Positions 8,340 to 17,022 of a stretch of DNA of 39,948 bases are shown in pieces. This DNA is from Streptomyces himastatinicus ATCC 53653. GTDB lineage: Bacteria > Actinomycetota > Actinomycetes > Streptomycetales > Streptomycetaceae. A model generated the notes under the pieces. The model saw nothing but the letters and a program-made list of their open reading frames with translations. It made no database searches and had not been told where the DNA came from. The position numbers were made by a program, and so were the translations under genes. Each line of letters opens with the position of its first letter. The stretch's first letter is position 1. The stretch lies in NCBI RefSeq assembly GCF_000158915.1, contig NZ_GG657754.1, positions 5,481,441-5,521,388 on the forward strand. Direction: 5' to 3'.

Positions 8340-8500
8340 GCGAGCGGTGCGCGGACGTTTCGGCTGTCCGGTCGATCGTGCGGCAGAAGAGCTTCGGCCA
8401 GCCCTGTCGTTCCCGTGGATCCCCCGCCCGAGCGGTTAGCGTGCGATCCGGTCGTCAGAGGCCAGTCGGTCCGCCGGGCCGTACCGGAATGGAGCGCACC

Positions 8501-9046
8501 ATGACCACGTCGTCCTCGATGTCCTCCCCGATCCGGAACGCAGTCCGGGCCGCCCTCCTGCTGCTCATGGCGCTGGCCCTCGCGGTCGCCGGAGGCGTCA
8601 CGGAGGTCGGTGCCGCGACGCCATCCCGTAAACCCGCCCCCCGCAGCCCCTTCCTCGGAGAGGTCGCCGAACAGATCGCCCTGCCGAAGCGGACCTGGAC
8701 GGCGTGGGGCACCCACACCGCCACGGCATATACGACGGAGGCGGCGAGGACCGTCGACGTCGAGGCCATGAAGGCCGACTGCGAGAACATCAACCTCAAC
8801 AAGAAGCTGGCGGCCAATTTCCGCAGCGATGTGTTCGGCCCCGGCGTGAAGGGGTTCTTCTACCGGTGCGAACGGGTCGCCTGGGACACCAACAAGTACT
8901 GGTTCACCATCAGCTCCGCCCACCGGTCCCAGATCGACGAACTCTGCGACCCGGACACCGAGTACCCGCTCGTCTACGACGAGCAGCACAACACCTACTG
9001 GCTGGACGCCCCCTTCACCTGCACCAGACGCGCCGCCCCCGCGTAA
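8501..9046 (+). CDS. Small secreted protein with four cysteines
   Basis: A 181-aa protein with an N-terminal signal peptide (RNAVRAALLLLMALALAVAGG, then a likely cleavage site near GAA-TPS). The mature part contains four Cys, at CENIN, RCERV, LCDPD and FTCTRR, which could form two disulphides outside the cell. Aromatic stretches (KYWFTISSAHR, NTYWLDAPF) suggest a compact domain, but I do not recognise the family and give no function. ATG at 8501 is preferred over the in-frame ATG at 8489 because GGAG lies 6 nt upstream of it. It is divergent from the AfsR-like regulator, with 173 bp between the start codons. Confidence 0.7.
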   Translation: MTTSSSMSSPIRNAVRAALLLLMALALAVAGGVTEVGAATPSRKPAPRSPFLGEVAEQIALPKRTWTAWGTHTATAYTTEAARTVDVEAMKADCENINLNKKLAANFRSDVFGPGVKGFFYRCERVAWDTNKYWFTISSAHRSQIDELCDPDTEYPLVYDEQHNTYWLDAPFTCTRRAAPA

Positions 9047-9092
9047 CGACGCCGCGCCGACTGGGCTGGTGAAGGGTCCCCACGAGCGTGGG

Positions 9093-9239
9093 TCAGCTCC
9101 TCTTCTTGCCCTTCTTCTTCTGCGGCTTGTTCCAGTCGCCCCGGTGCAGCTGGCAGCGGGAGTAGCCGATCATCGCGGGCCTCTGGCATGGCCTCCCGGT
9201 CGTCGTGTTGGTCGATCCGCACTTCACCTGCTTGCCCAT
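9093..9239 (-). CDS. 48-aa Cys/His motif protein
   Basis: Very small basic protein beginning MGKQVKCGSTNTTTGRPC and containing CQRPAMIGYSRCQLHRG. The pattern, Cys, eight residues, Cys, then CxxH with RPxM between, resembles the CGxxTxxGxPCxxPxxxGxxRCxxHGG motif found in small actinobacterial and phage-associated proteins, presumably zinc-binding. The C-terminus is a lysine-rich tail (KPQKKKGKKRS), consistent with nucleic-acid contact. ATG at 9239 has a strong purine run, AAGGGGGGAA, about 8 nt upstream; the longer reading frame to 9326 looks noncoding. Function unknown. Confidence 0.6.
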   Translation of the reverse strand: MGKQVKCGSTNTTTGRPCQRPAMIGYSRCQLHRGDWNKPQKKKGKKRS

Positions 9240-9382
9240 ACGGTCGTTCCCCCCTTGCCCGGTTGATGCCGTCTCGGGTGAAGCGTCACCGGGCCGAGGT
9301 ACGGTCCACACCGGCCGGGGACACATGCGGCCGAATCCGGGCCATCCGAGACCGGATCCATGGCATGGACCGCTGCCGGCTG

Positions 9383-9997
9383 CTACGCGTCACCCTGCGG
9401 CAGGTGCGCCTTGGCGTCGTCGTACGTGGCGTCGCCGGTCGCCTCGGCCAGGGCGTAGACCAGGTGCAGCACCCCGGTGCTGAAGGTCTTGGACGACAGC
9501 AGCCGCAGCGGCATCGTGGTCTCGCCCTCGTCGAACAGCCGCATGCCCTTGCGCACGGCGATCGGGTGCACCAGCAGGTGCAGCTCGTCCAGCAGTCCGT
9601 GCGCCAGCAGCTGCCGGACGATCGACACCGAGCCGCTCATCGCGATGTCCTTGCCCGGTTCCGCCTTCAGCGCGGTGACGGCGTCGGCCACCTCGCCCTT
9701 GAGCTGCTCGGTGTTCCGCCAGGTGAACGACAGCTCCTGGCGCGATACGACGATCTTGCGGGCGTCGCCGAGCTTCTTCGCGAAGTCGGCGTCCTCACCC
9801 CCGGCCGCCTCCCGCTCCGGCCAGGCCCCGGCGAAGCTGTCGTAGGTCTTGCGGCCCAGGAGGAGCGTGTCGGTCACGCCGAAGGTCGCGTCGACGGCGG
9901 CGCCCATCTCGTCGTTGAAGTAGGGGAAGTGCCACTGGTCGGGGGCCTCCACGACCCCGTCGAGCGAGATGAACAGGCTGGCAATGATCTTCCTCAT
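9383..9997 (-). CDS. Dihydrofolate reductase-fold (RibD C-terminal) protein
   Basis: A 204-aa cytosolic protein of the RibD C-terminal/DHFR-like superfamily, whose members use NADPH but mostly have unknown substrates. It opens with MRKIIASLFISLDGVVEAPD, the usual first strand and loop, followed by LLLGRKTYDSFAGAWP, KIVVSR and the dinucleotide-binding segment IAMSGSVSIVRQLLAHGLLDEL, all in family order. Its length is typical. GGAGGGG lies 5-10 nt before the ATG. It appears monocistronic and is divergent from corA. It is a common housekeeping-type paralogue in Streptomyces and should not be taken as true folate-pathway DHFR. Confidence 0.88.
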   Translation of the reverse strand: MRKIIASLFISLDGVVEAPDQWHFPYFNDEMGAAVDATFGVTDTLLLGRKTYDSFAGAWPEREAAGGEDADFAKKLGDARKIVVSRQELSFTWRNTEQLKGEVADAVTALKAEPGKDIAMSGSVSIVRQLLAHGLLDELHLLVHPIAVRKGMRLFDEGETTMPLRLLSSKTFSTGVLHLVYALAEATGDATYDDAKAHLPQGDA

Positions 9998-10173
9998 GAT
10001 GCCCCTCCACGAGCGGTGCGGATGACCCTTCCTCCTCTCAGACCGCGGTCACCGCACAAACTCATCGGCGGGGGCCGGAGCGAAAAGGAGGCCGGGTCGT
10101 ACGCTGTGGGCGCAGTCGGTGCGAATCCCTCGACGGGGTAGGCGTCGGCCGTAGCTCAGCCGAAGGAGTTCCC

Positions 10174-11268
10174 ATGTCGATGGTCGGCAACCTCCGGAAA
10201 GTGGCGCGCCTGGCCCGGCGCCGCCGCCGCGTCGATCTCAACCACCCGGCCCGCTCGCCGCTCGGCACGTCGGTGGTGAACTGCGTGGCGTACGTCGACG
10301 GGAAGCGCCAGCCCGGTGACTGCCCGGTCGAGGAGGCGATCGCGCGGGTGCGCCGGGCGGGGCGCGGCTTCGTGTGGATCGGGCTGCACGAACCTACCGA
10401 GCGGGAGTTCTCCGGGATCGCCGACCTGTTCTCCCTCCACCCGCTGGCGGTCGAGGACGCCGTCCAGGCCCATCAGCGGCCGAAGCTGGACACGTACGAC
10501 GACACGCTGTTCACCGTCTTCAAGACGGTCCGGTACGTCGAACACGACGAGCTGACCACGACGAGTGAGGTCGTGGACACCGGCGAGGTCATGGCCTTCA
10601 CCGGGCCCGATTTCGTCATCACCGTACGGCACGGCCGCCACGGCTCGCTCGGCCCGCTGCGGGAGGAGCTGGAGGCCGATCCGGAGCAGCTGGCCAAGGG
10701 CCCCTCTGCGGTGCTGCACGCCATCGCCGACCATGTGGTCGAGGACTACCTCGCGGTCGCCGACGCGGTGCAGGACGACATCGAGCAGGTCGAGACCGAG
10801 GTCTTCGCCCGCGAGCCCCTGGTCCGGGCCGATCCGGGACGGATCTACCAGCTCAAGCGGGAGCTGCTGGAGCTGAAGCGCGCCGTGGCGCCCCTGGCCC
10901 GCCCGATGGAACGGCTCTCCGCCCAGCGCCTCCCCGCGGTCGACGCCGACATCCAGACGTACTTCCGGGACGTCGCCGACCACCTGGCCCGGGTCACCGA
11001 CCAGATAGCGGCCTTCGACGACCTGCTGAACTCCATACTCCAGGCCCATCTCGCGCAGGTGACCGTCGCCCAGAACGAGGACATGCGCAAGATCACGGCC
11101 TGGGCGGCGATCATCGCCGTGCCCACCATGGTGTGCGGCGTCTACGGCATGAACTTCGACCACATGCCCGAGCTGCACTGGCGCTTCGGCTACCCGCTGG
11201 TGCTCGTCGTCATCGCCACCGCCTGTTTCGCCATGCACCGGGGCTTCCGCCGCAACGGCTGGCTCTAG
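10174..11268 (+). CDS. corA: CorA-family Mg2+/Co2+ transporter
   Basis: Pentameric divalent-cation channel of the CorA/MIT family, 364 aa. The long cytoplasmic N-terminal domain includes the helical stalk (EVFAREPLVRADPGRIYQL, and later ITDQIAAFDDLLNSILQAHL-like heptads). Two C-terminal membrane helices follow: the first ends in the selectivity signature YGMNF (GMN near 324-326), the second is PLVLVVIATACFAMHRGF, leaving a short basic tail with the terminal RRNGWL. An AAGGAG ribosome site is 5 nt from the ATG. It ends 6 bp from the convergent tetR gene. The 176-bp leader contains a stretch slightly like the conserved loop of cobalamin riboswitches (see findings). Confidence 0.93.
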   Translation: MSMVGNLRKVARLARRRRRVDLNHPARSPLGTSVVNCVAYVDGKRQPGDCPVEEAIARVRRAGRGFVWIGLHEPTEREFSGIADLFSLHPLAVEDAVQAHQRPKLDTYDDTLFTVFKTVRYVEHDELTTTSEVVDTGEVMAFTGPDFVITVRHGRHGSLGPLREELEADPEQLAKGPSAVLHAIADHVVEDYLAVADAVQDDIEQVETEVFAREPLVRADPGRIYQLKRELLELKRAVAPLARPMERLSAQRLPAVDADIQTYFRDVADHLARVTDQIAAFDDLLNSILQAHLAQVTVAQNEDMRKITAWAAIIAVPTMVCGVYGMNFDHMPELHWRFGYPLVLVVIATACFAMHRGFRRNGWL

Positions 11269-11274
11269 CCTCCG

Positions 11275-11937
11275 TCACCCGTCGTGGCGCTGCCGGTAGT
11301 GCTCGCGCCAGCGCGGTGTCGCCGCGCCGTCGAGGACGGTCATCACCACGTCGTGCGCCAGCCGGTCGTCGATCGGCATGTGGCCGAAGAGCACCCGGTG
11401 GTAGGTGGTGGCGGCCAGCAGGTCGAGCAGCAGGTCGAGGTCGGCGTCCGCGCGGAGGTCACCGCGTTCGATGCCGCGGAGCAGCGCCGCCCTGGTGGTG
11501 GCGCGCCGGGGGTGGAAGATCGTGTCGGCGAAGACCCGGTCCAGTTCGGGGTCCCCGGCCAGGTCCGCGATCAGCGCGGGCAGCGTACGGCGGCCGAAGG
11601 CGCCCCCGAAGGCCTGGCCGATGGTCTCGATGCCGAGGATCAGGTCGCAGTGGGTGCACCCCGTGTCGGGGGTGGGGGCGGTGCCCATGATCTCGCCGAG
11701 GGCCGTGATGACCAGCAGCTGCCGTGACGCCCAGCGGCGCCGGATGGCGGGCTTGGTGGTCCCGGCCCGGGCGGCGACGCCCTCCAGGGTGAGGCCGGGG
11801 TAGCCGACCTCGGCGAGCAGTTCCCGGGTGGCGCTCAGGATCGCGGTGTCGAGCCGTGCGTCGCGCGGCCGCCCTGCCGACCTGGCCGCGGACGGACGGG
11901 CCTCGGTGGGGGCGGGGGTGTTCCCGGGGTTTGCCAT
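11275..11937 (-). CDS. TetR-family regulator of the adjacent MFS gene
   Basis: A 220-aa repressor. The N-terminal helix-turn-helix region spans DTAILSATRELLAEVGYPGLTLEGVAARAGTTKPAIRRRW. The remainder is an all-helical ligand-binding domain of the TetR_C type, with LDLLLDLLAATTYHRVLFG near the end. ATG at 11937 is chosen because TATACT on the same strand lies exactly 7 nt upstream, fitting a leaderless transcript; an in-frame ATG at 11958 would lie upstream of that promoter. It is divergent from the MFS exporter, with a 28-bp palindrome between them, the classic layout of a repressor controlling an efflux pump. Ligand unknown. Confidence 0.88.
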   Translation of the reverse strand: MANPGNTPAPTEARPSAARSAGRPRDARLDTAILSATRELLAEVGYPGLTLEGVAARAGTTKPAIRRRWASRQLLVITALGEIMGTAPTPDTGCTHCDLILGIETIGQAFGGAFGRRTLPALIADLAGDPELDRVFADTIFHPRRATTRAALLRGIERGDLRADADLDLLLDLLAATTYHRVLFGHMPIDDRLAHDVVMTVLDGAATPRWREHYRQRHDG

Positions 11938-11944
11938 GGCGGCC

Positions 11945-11950
11945 AGTATA
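11945..11950 (-). promoter_or_regulatory. -10 element of tetR, leaderless
   Basis: TATACT on the minus strand ends 7 nt before the tetR ATG at 11937. The candidate -35 hexamer 17 nt further upstream, ACGGAA, is poor and lies in the operator. Confidence 0.5.
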
Positions 11951-11962
11951 GGTAGCATGCAT

Positions 11963-11990
11963 TTTCATTCCGTTCCGTAACGTAATGAAA
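11963..11990. promoter_or_regulatory. TetR/MFS operator palindrome
   Basis: Arms TTTCATTCCGTT and AACGTAATGAAA match at 11 of 12 positions around a CCGT spacer. The site lies between the divergent tetR and MFS start codons, ending 14 nt before the MFS ATG, so a bound repressor could block both promoters. Confidence 0.65.
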
Positions 11991-12004
11991 TTAGAGGGGG
12001 TCCC

Positions 12005-13435
12005 ATGTCGTCACGGCAGGAACTGGCCGACGAAGGAGCCGCCAACGCCCCGGGGGCCGTGGGGCGGGGCGTCTTCCAGGCCCCGTATGCGGCCATGACC
12101 TGGGGAATCGTCCTCTCGGTCGGCCTGGTGGCCTTCGAGTCGATGGGCGTGGCCACCGTGCTCCCGAAGATCGCCGGTGCGCTGGGCGGTCTCGACGCGT
12201 ACGGCTGGGGATTCTCCGCCCTGATGCTCGCCAACCTGATCGGCACCGTCGCCGCCGGACGCTCCGCCGACCGCCGCGGCCCGGCCCGGCCGCTCGGCAT
12301 CGGCCTGGCCGTCTTCGCGGCGGGCTGCGCCCTGGCCGGGGCCGCGCCGAACTGGCCGGTCTTCCTCGCCGGGCGCTTCGTCCAGGGCCTCGGCGTCGGC
12401 GCCGTGATGGCCCTGGCGTACACCGTCATCGGCCTGCACTACCCGGAACACCTCAGGGCCCGGATGTTCGCGCTGGTCTCCGGCGCCTGGACCGTCCCCT
12501 CGCTCGCCGGACCGGCCGTCGCCGGACTGATCGCCGAACACGTCCACTGGCGGGGCGTGTTCATCCTGCTCCTGCCGCTGATCCTGCTCGCCTGGGCCAT
12601 GGCGGTGCCCCCGCTGGCGCGCCGCCGACACCCGGACCCGCCCGCCGCCGACGCGGCCTCCGACGCCTGGTGGCGCGGCCCGGTGGCCCGCGGAATCCTG
12701 GTCAGCGCGGGCACCGCGGTGCTGCTCGGCGGCCTCCAGTTCACCAACCTGGCCGTTCTGCTGCCCCTCGCGCTGCTCGGCAGCGTGGCCGCGGTGCTGG
12801 GCCTGCGTACCGTACTGCCGACCGGTACGTTGCGCGGCCGTCGCGGCGTACCGACCGGCGTGCTGATCCGGTTCCTGCTGTGCGGCGCGTACTTCGGCAG
12901 CGAGGCGTTCCTGCCCCTCGGCCTCACCGAGCTGCGCGGCCTGAGCACCACCGAGGCCGGTCTCGGCCTGTCCGCCGGGGCCATCGCCTGGGTGCTCGGC
13001 GCGGCCTGGCAGGGCCGGGCGGACGACCGCTGGAGCGGGCGATCCCGAGCGCTGCCGATCGCCGTCGGCTGCGCGATCCTGGCCGCGGGCGTGGCCGTCA
13101 TCGCCGCCGGAATCCTGATCGACGCGGTCCCGGCCCTGGTCGCGGTGGTCGGCTGGGCGGTCGGCGGCGTCGGCATGGGCATCGCGTTCAACGCCGCCAC
13201 CACCGACGCCATGGAACAGGCCCCCGCCGACCGGCAGGGCGAGGCCAGCGGCGCGATGCAACTCGCCCAGACCCTGGCCACCGCCGTCCTCACCGGCCTC
13301 GGCGGCGCGGCCATCGCCCTGGCCCACGCCCATGACGCGGCCACCGCCACCGCCCTGACGGCCACCTTCGCCCTCACCACGGCCCTGGCCGTCCTCGGCG
13401 TGGCGACGGCCCACCGCATCAGGCCACGGGCCTGA
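12005..13435 (+). CDS. MFS efflux transporter
   Basis: Major facilitator superfamily drug exporter of 476 aa with about 14 hydrophobic segments. The loop after the second helix is GRSADRRGPARPLG, matching motif A (GxxaDRxGrkp), and the segment GRFVQGLGVGAVMALAYTVIGLHYPEHLRAR resembles motif B and the following loop. The fifth-helix stretch AWTVPSLAGPAVAGLIAEHVHWRGVFI resembles motif C (gxxxGPxxGG) found in antiporters of the DHA2 type. The ribosome site AGAGGGGG ends 4 nt before the ATG. It is divergent from and probably repressed by the neighbouring TetR protein. Substrate unknown. Confidence 0.9.
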   Translation: MSSRQELADEGAANAPGAVGRGVFQAPYAAMTWGIVLSVGLVAFESMGVATVLPKIAGALGGLDAYGWGFSALMLANLIGTVAAGRSADRRGPARPLGIGLAVFAAGCALAGAAPNWPVFLAGRFVQGLGVGAVMALAYTVIGLHYPEHLRARMFALVSGAWTVPSLAGPAVAGLIAEHVHWRGVFILLLPLILLAWAMAVPPLARRRHPDPPAADAASDAWWRGPVARGILVSAGTAVLLGGLQFTNLAVLLPLALLGSVAAVLGLRTVLPTGTLRGRRGVPTGVLIRFLLCGAYFGSEAFLPLGLTELRGLSTTEAGLGLSAGAIAWVLGAAWQGRADDRWSGRSRALPIAVGCAILAAGVAVIAAGILIDAVPALVAVVGWAVGGVGMGIAFNAATTDAMEQAPADRQGEASGAMQLAQTLATAVLTGLGGAAIALAHAHDAATATALTATFALTTALAVLGVATAHRIRPRA

Positions 13436-13451
13436 CCGCGACTTCACGCGG
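13436..13451. terminator. Short hairpin between convergent MFS and mcrC
   Basis: CCGCG and CGCGG flank a 6-nt loop immediately after the MFS stop codon. There is no T run, so this is a weak candidate terminator. Confidence 0.3.
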
Positions 13452-13468
13452 CGACGCAGGGATACGCG

Positions 13469-14743
13469 CTAGGCAGGAGCGACGAAATTGGCGAATTCGG
13501 CGATCGCCTCTCGCAGCGGTCCGGTCGCGTCCTTGGGGGCGGTACGAGTGTCGAGGCCCAGCACCTTGATGAGCCCCAGGCGGCCACGCGGGCCCTGGAC
13601 ACGTAGCTCGCGCTCGGTGGGTGCGGCCGCCGAGGGGTGGACGACGAGGGCGAGCGGGTATTCAGGGGCGGTGTATCCGGCGATGTAGGTGAGGAGTTGA
13701 TGGCGGTCAGCGGCGGATACGTTCTTCTCCATGTAGCCCTTGTACTTCGCGTCCACAGCAAGGAAGCGGATGTCGGCCGAGCTGTCGGTCTGCGGAGGGA
13801 AGGCCAGCAGCACATCGGGGTTGAAGGTGGGGGTCTTGTCGTTCCGCTGCCCGTGCGTGTGGATGGCCTTCTCCTCTCCCCGCGCGCCCCTGCCGCCCAG
13901 ATCCACTGCCGCGTCGACCGCCATCCGCCGGACGACGCGCTCCCACAGAACGTTGAGATTGAGCATGAGACTCTTCGCCCCGAAGCCGTACGGCTCCAGC
14001 AGATTTGTCACACCGCCGCCGCCGAGCACCATCCGGGCCCAGGCGTGGGCGGCGCGGTAGTGGGTGTTGAGCCGTGTGTACTGTCCTCGCTGGAGCAAGG
14101 ACACGGCGTCGAGGGGCTGCCGCGGGGAAGGGAATTGCGCCGCGGCGTCGAGCAGCCACCGGGTCTGTGCCGGATCGCTGGAACGCCGGGCGGCGACGGT
14201 CAGCGCGGCTCCGCACACCAGGTTCTCCCAGCCGCCGTCCTGGTACTCGAACGTCTGGAGATGGAGCCGATCGACGGCGCCGTAGCAGCGGGTCGCCTGC
14301 GCCTCCACGTCGAGCCGCCCCCGCAGGGTCGTGTCGACCCGGTGGTGGCGCACGTAGTCCCGGCGCAGCCCGTGCCGGAGCAGCCGTCGGCATTCGTGGA
14401 GCAGGGCGGCGGGCACCAGGCCCGCGTACCCGTCACTGCCGAGTGGCCAGTTCCGCAGTGTCTCGTCAGGCTCTTCCTGCTTGTTGGCGTAGCAGAGCCA
14501 GTCGATCAGCCGGTCTCCGGCGATCGGGAACTTGGGTCGCAGTACCAGCCGTATCCGATCGAGCTGGAGTACCCCTGTGGTCGCCCGCGCCTTGAGCACA
14601 TAGCCGTTGCGGGCTTCGGTGACCTTGACGGCCTTGACCGAGCGAAGTTTGCCGAGGTCGTCCCCGTACAGTTTGGAGCGCGGAACATGGACGGACTCGT
14701 GCTCCTTGAGGATCACTTCGTGCCGGGCGGCGTTCCGGTGCAC
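13469..14743 (-). CDS. mcrC: McrC-like endonuclease of a type IV restriction system
   Basis: Nuclease subunit (424 aa) that joins McrB-family rings to cleave modified DNA. The N-terminus carries the McrC-type beta-rich region (RNGYVLKARATTGVLQLDRIRLVLRPKF). The C-terminal PD-(D/E)XK core is visible as FNPDVLLAF, then FLAVDAKYKGY (about residue 329) and DRHQLLTYI, supplying the acidic and Lys catalytic residues. GTG at 14743 is chosen because GGGGAG lies about 7 nt upstream and the codon comes 4 nt after the mcrB stop; GTG at 14758, overlapping mcrB, is the alternative. It appears intact and is co-transcribed with mcrB. Confidence 0.88.
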   Translation of the reverse strand: MHRNAARHEVILKEHESVHVPRSKLYGDDLGKLRSVKAVKVTEARNGYVLKARATTGVLQLDRIRLVLRPKFPIAGDRLIDWLCYANKQEEPDETLRNWPLGSDGYAGLVPAALLHECRRLLRHGLRRDYVRHHRVDTTLRGRLDVEAQATRCYGAVDRLHLQTFEYQDGGWENLVCGAALTVAARRSSDPAQTRWLLDAAAQFPSPRQPLDAVSLLQRGQYTRLNTHYRAAHAWARMVLGGGGVTNLLEPYGFGAKSLMLNLNVLWERVVRRMAVDAAVDLGGRGARGEEKAIHTHGQRNDKTPTFNPDVLLAFPPQTDSSADIRFLAVDAKYKGYMEKNVSAADRHQLLTYIAGYTAPEYPLALVVHPSAAAPTERELRVQGPRGRLGLIKVLGLDTRTAPKDATGPLREAIAEFANFVAPA

Positions 14744-14747
14744 TCGG

Positions 14748-16934
14748 CTACTCCCCACCCCAGCCGCCCGGGCTCTCGCCGCTGGCTCGTTCCTCGCTCG
14801 CGGACGCGGAATTCGCGAACTCGTCGGCCAGCATTCCAGGCAGATCCTGCGGGTTGGTCTGCACCACCCGACCGGTCCTGTTGTCCACCAGTTTGCCCAG
14901 CACGCTCCTCAGTAGCTCGGGCTGGCCCAAGCAGTAGTCGGCCACGAGCGGCACGATCTCGTGGTGGAAGGCGTGGGAGAGCTGTTCGGCGGTTGCGAGC
15001 GGCCGGTCGTCGGCCAGCAGATAGGCCTGGCCGAGGAGATGATCCGGCCCGAAGGATTGGTCGAGCTTGGCGTTCAGGCCCTCCAGGAAGTCCGCCAGGC
15101 CGAGTCCTTCGACCTCGCCATCCAGAACGTCGAGATCCGGTGGTACGTCGAGGAAGGCGAACCTGCGCCGGATCGCGACGTCGATGTGCCCCACGCTGCG
15201 GTCGGCGGAGTTCATGGTCCCGATGATGCGTACATTCTTCGGCACGGTCTGCTGTCGGCCGCTGGTGGGCAAGGTGACGTAGACGGAGCCTCGTTTGTCG
15301 AGCTCCAGAAGAGTGATCAACTCACCGAGAATGCGCGGCAGGTCACCGCGGTTGATCTCGTCCACAACAATCAGGAAGGTTTCGTCGGGTGCCTCTTCGG
15401 CCGCTGCGCAGACCCGGCGGAACAGTCCGTCCGTCATCGTCAGATTGAGCCCGGCCCCAGTCGCCGCCAGGTCCGGCTTGAACCCCTCGACGAAATCCTC
15501 GTACCCGTAGGACGGGTGGAAGGTTGCCATGGTGAGGTGTGCGGCTTTGGCGTCGCCGGGCACCTTCGACAACTCTGCCAGCGCCGCCGCGCGTTCCTCC
15601 GGTGGCGCCTCGATCTGATCCCCTCGACCCGCCATCGCGAGCGCGACGCTGAGCGCCAGCCGGGTCTTTCCGGTGCCGGGCGGCCCTTGCAGCACGACCT
15701 GTCCCTTGTGGTCGAGCAGACTCTGCACCTCGCGTACGGAATCGGGTAGCTCGGCGTCAGTGCCGGCCACCGGCTCGGCGGCTTCGGCGAGTGCCGTCTT
15801 GCGACCATGTCGGATCTCCTGCCACAGGGTGGCGGGAACCTTGGCCAGGGTTTGCTGCCAGGCATGCCGCGGCGAGTCGAAGAACTGGGCATACGACGTG
15901 TCCCAGTCCACTCCCACGGTGTGCCGGTACTTCTCCACGTCCGGGGCGTAAGAATAGCCATCGGTGACGGTGCCCACGGCCAGCACCTCCGATTTACCCC
16001 GGTTGGCAATGATCAGATCGCCGGACTCCAGGTCGCGGAAGGCGAGCATCTGCCGAGCGAGCCGCAGATTCCCGCCGGTACTGCGCGGCCAGTACTGGTC
16101 CAGTGCTTCCTTGAGTTCCTGGTCGCTCTCGTACTGGCCTAGGCTGCCGACCTCGTCCCAGCCGATCCGTATGCGACGGTTCGAGAGACAGTCGTCCCAG
16201 AGCCCGGCCCGCTCCCCCGGCGCGATCTTCCAGATCACTCGGTCCTTCGGCCGCGGGTCGTGGAAGGAGTACAGGAACGCCATCACCTCGTGCAGGCGCC
16301 ACCCCTCGAACTCCGGCGCCTTCCGTACGAGGTTCAGCAGCTCACGGTTGGCCCGCCAGGTTCGTACGCCCGAGGAGTACTGGTGTGGTCGGCCGCCCAG
16401 CAGCGCGGTGAAGTGGCGGACGTGTGAGGCGGAGAAGATCGGCAGGAAGTCGTCAGGAAAGTAGACCGCTAGGGCTTTGGTGGTCAGCGCCTGCCCGTAC
16501 GAAAGCGACTCCAGGTCATCAATGCGCCCGTAATCCCCGTCAGTCGCCGCTGCGAAGGCGGTCACGAACTCGGTGCGGACCTCGGCCCAAGCCTCGTCCA
16601 CGCTGAGCCCTCGCAGGGCGCTGGGCACGATCCGCCACTCACCTGTCCGGTGCTGAAACACGATGTGCTTGGCCGCGCTGCCGCCGCGGATACTGCCGAA
16701 GGTGTTGGTGCCGTACTCCAGCAGGCGGCAGAAGGAGTGCCGCGGGCCCCCGTAGGCCGCCGGTCCCAGCGCATACCGTTCCAGCCGCAGTTCGGGCCAG
16801 TTCGACAGCGGGAATTCCTCAAGAACCCGCTGCCTCTCCTGCTCCGCCGTGTCAGCGGACTTCCCGGCCGCCTCGCGGTTGAAGTTCGCGATGCGTCCCG
16901 CGAGACCGTCCCAGAAGTCCCCACCCTCAGCCAT
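14748..16934 (-). CDS. mcrB: McrB-like AAA+ GTPase with EVE-type domain
   Basis: Motor and recognition subunit (728 aa) of a McrBC-type system. Residues 1-220 form an unassigned N-terminal module. Residues about 230-370 (VIWKIAPGERAGLWDDC, IRIGWDEVG, LESGDLIIANRGKSEVLAVGTVT) look like an EVE/YTH-like domain, a fold that binds modified bases. The AAA+ core has Walker A GPPGTGKTR (about 417-425), Walker B FLIVVDEINRGD (about 516) and the McrB-type sensor GTMNSADRSVGHID with Arg finger region AIRRRFAF. E. coli McrB needs GTP; the nucleotide here is untested. ATG at 16934 is used; a GTG six codons upstream is possible. The gene is complete. Confidence 0.87.
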   Translation of the reverse strand: MAEGGDFWDGLAGRIANFNREAAGKSADTAEQERQRVLEEFPLSNWPELRLERYALGPAAYGGPRHSFCRLLEYGTNTFGSIRGGSAAKHIVFQHRTGEWRIVPSALRGLSVDEAWAEVRTEFVTAFAAATDGDYGRIDDLESLSYGQALTTKALAVYFPDDFLPIFSASHVRHFTALLGGRPHQYSSGVRTWRANRELLNLVRKAPEFEGWRLHEVMAFLYSFHDPRPKDRVIWKIAPGERAGLWDDCLSNRRIRIGWDEVGSLGQYESDQELKEALDQYWPRSTGGNLRLARQMLAFRDLESGDLIIANRGKSEVLAVGTVTDGYSYAPDVEKYRHTVGVDWDTSYAQFFDSPRHAWQQTLAKVPATLWQEIRHGRKTALAEAAEPVAGTDAELPDSVREVQSLLDHKGQVVLQGPPGTGKTRLALSVALAMAGRGDQIEAPPEERAAALAELSKVPGDAKAAHLTMATFHPSYGYEDFVEGFKPDLAATGAGLNLTMTDGLFRRVCAAAEEAPDETFLIVVDEINRGDLPRILGELITLLELDKRGSVYVTLPTSGRQQTVPKNVRIIGTMNSADRSVGHIDVAIRRRFAFLDVPPDLDVLDGEVEGLGLADFLEGLNAKLDQSFGPDHLLGQAYLLADDRPLATAEQLSHAFHHEIVPLVADYCLGQPELLRSVLGKLVDNRTGRVVQTNPQDLPGMLADEFANSASASEERASGESPGGWGGE

Positions 16935-17022
16935 GCGCCCATTCTTACGCACTTCCCACGCCCGCTGCCTCGGCCTGTCCCTGTCAGGTGCGGCAATGGA
17001 ACGCTGGGGGTTGGGCGACGAC

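Noticed and set aside
10042..10170. tRNA-like fragment before corA (GGTGCGAATCC)
   Set aside because: The flanks do not form an acceptor or T stem, so the match to a T loop is chance.
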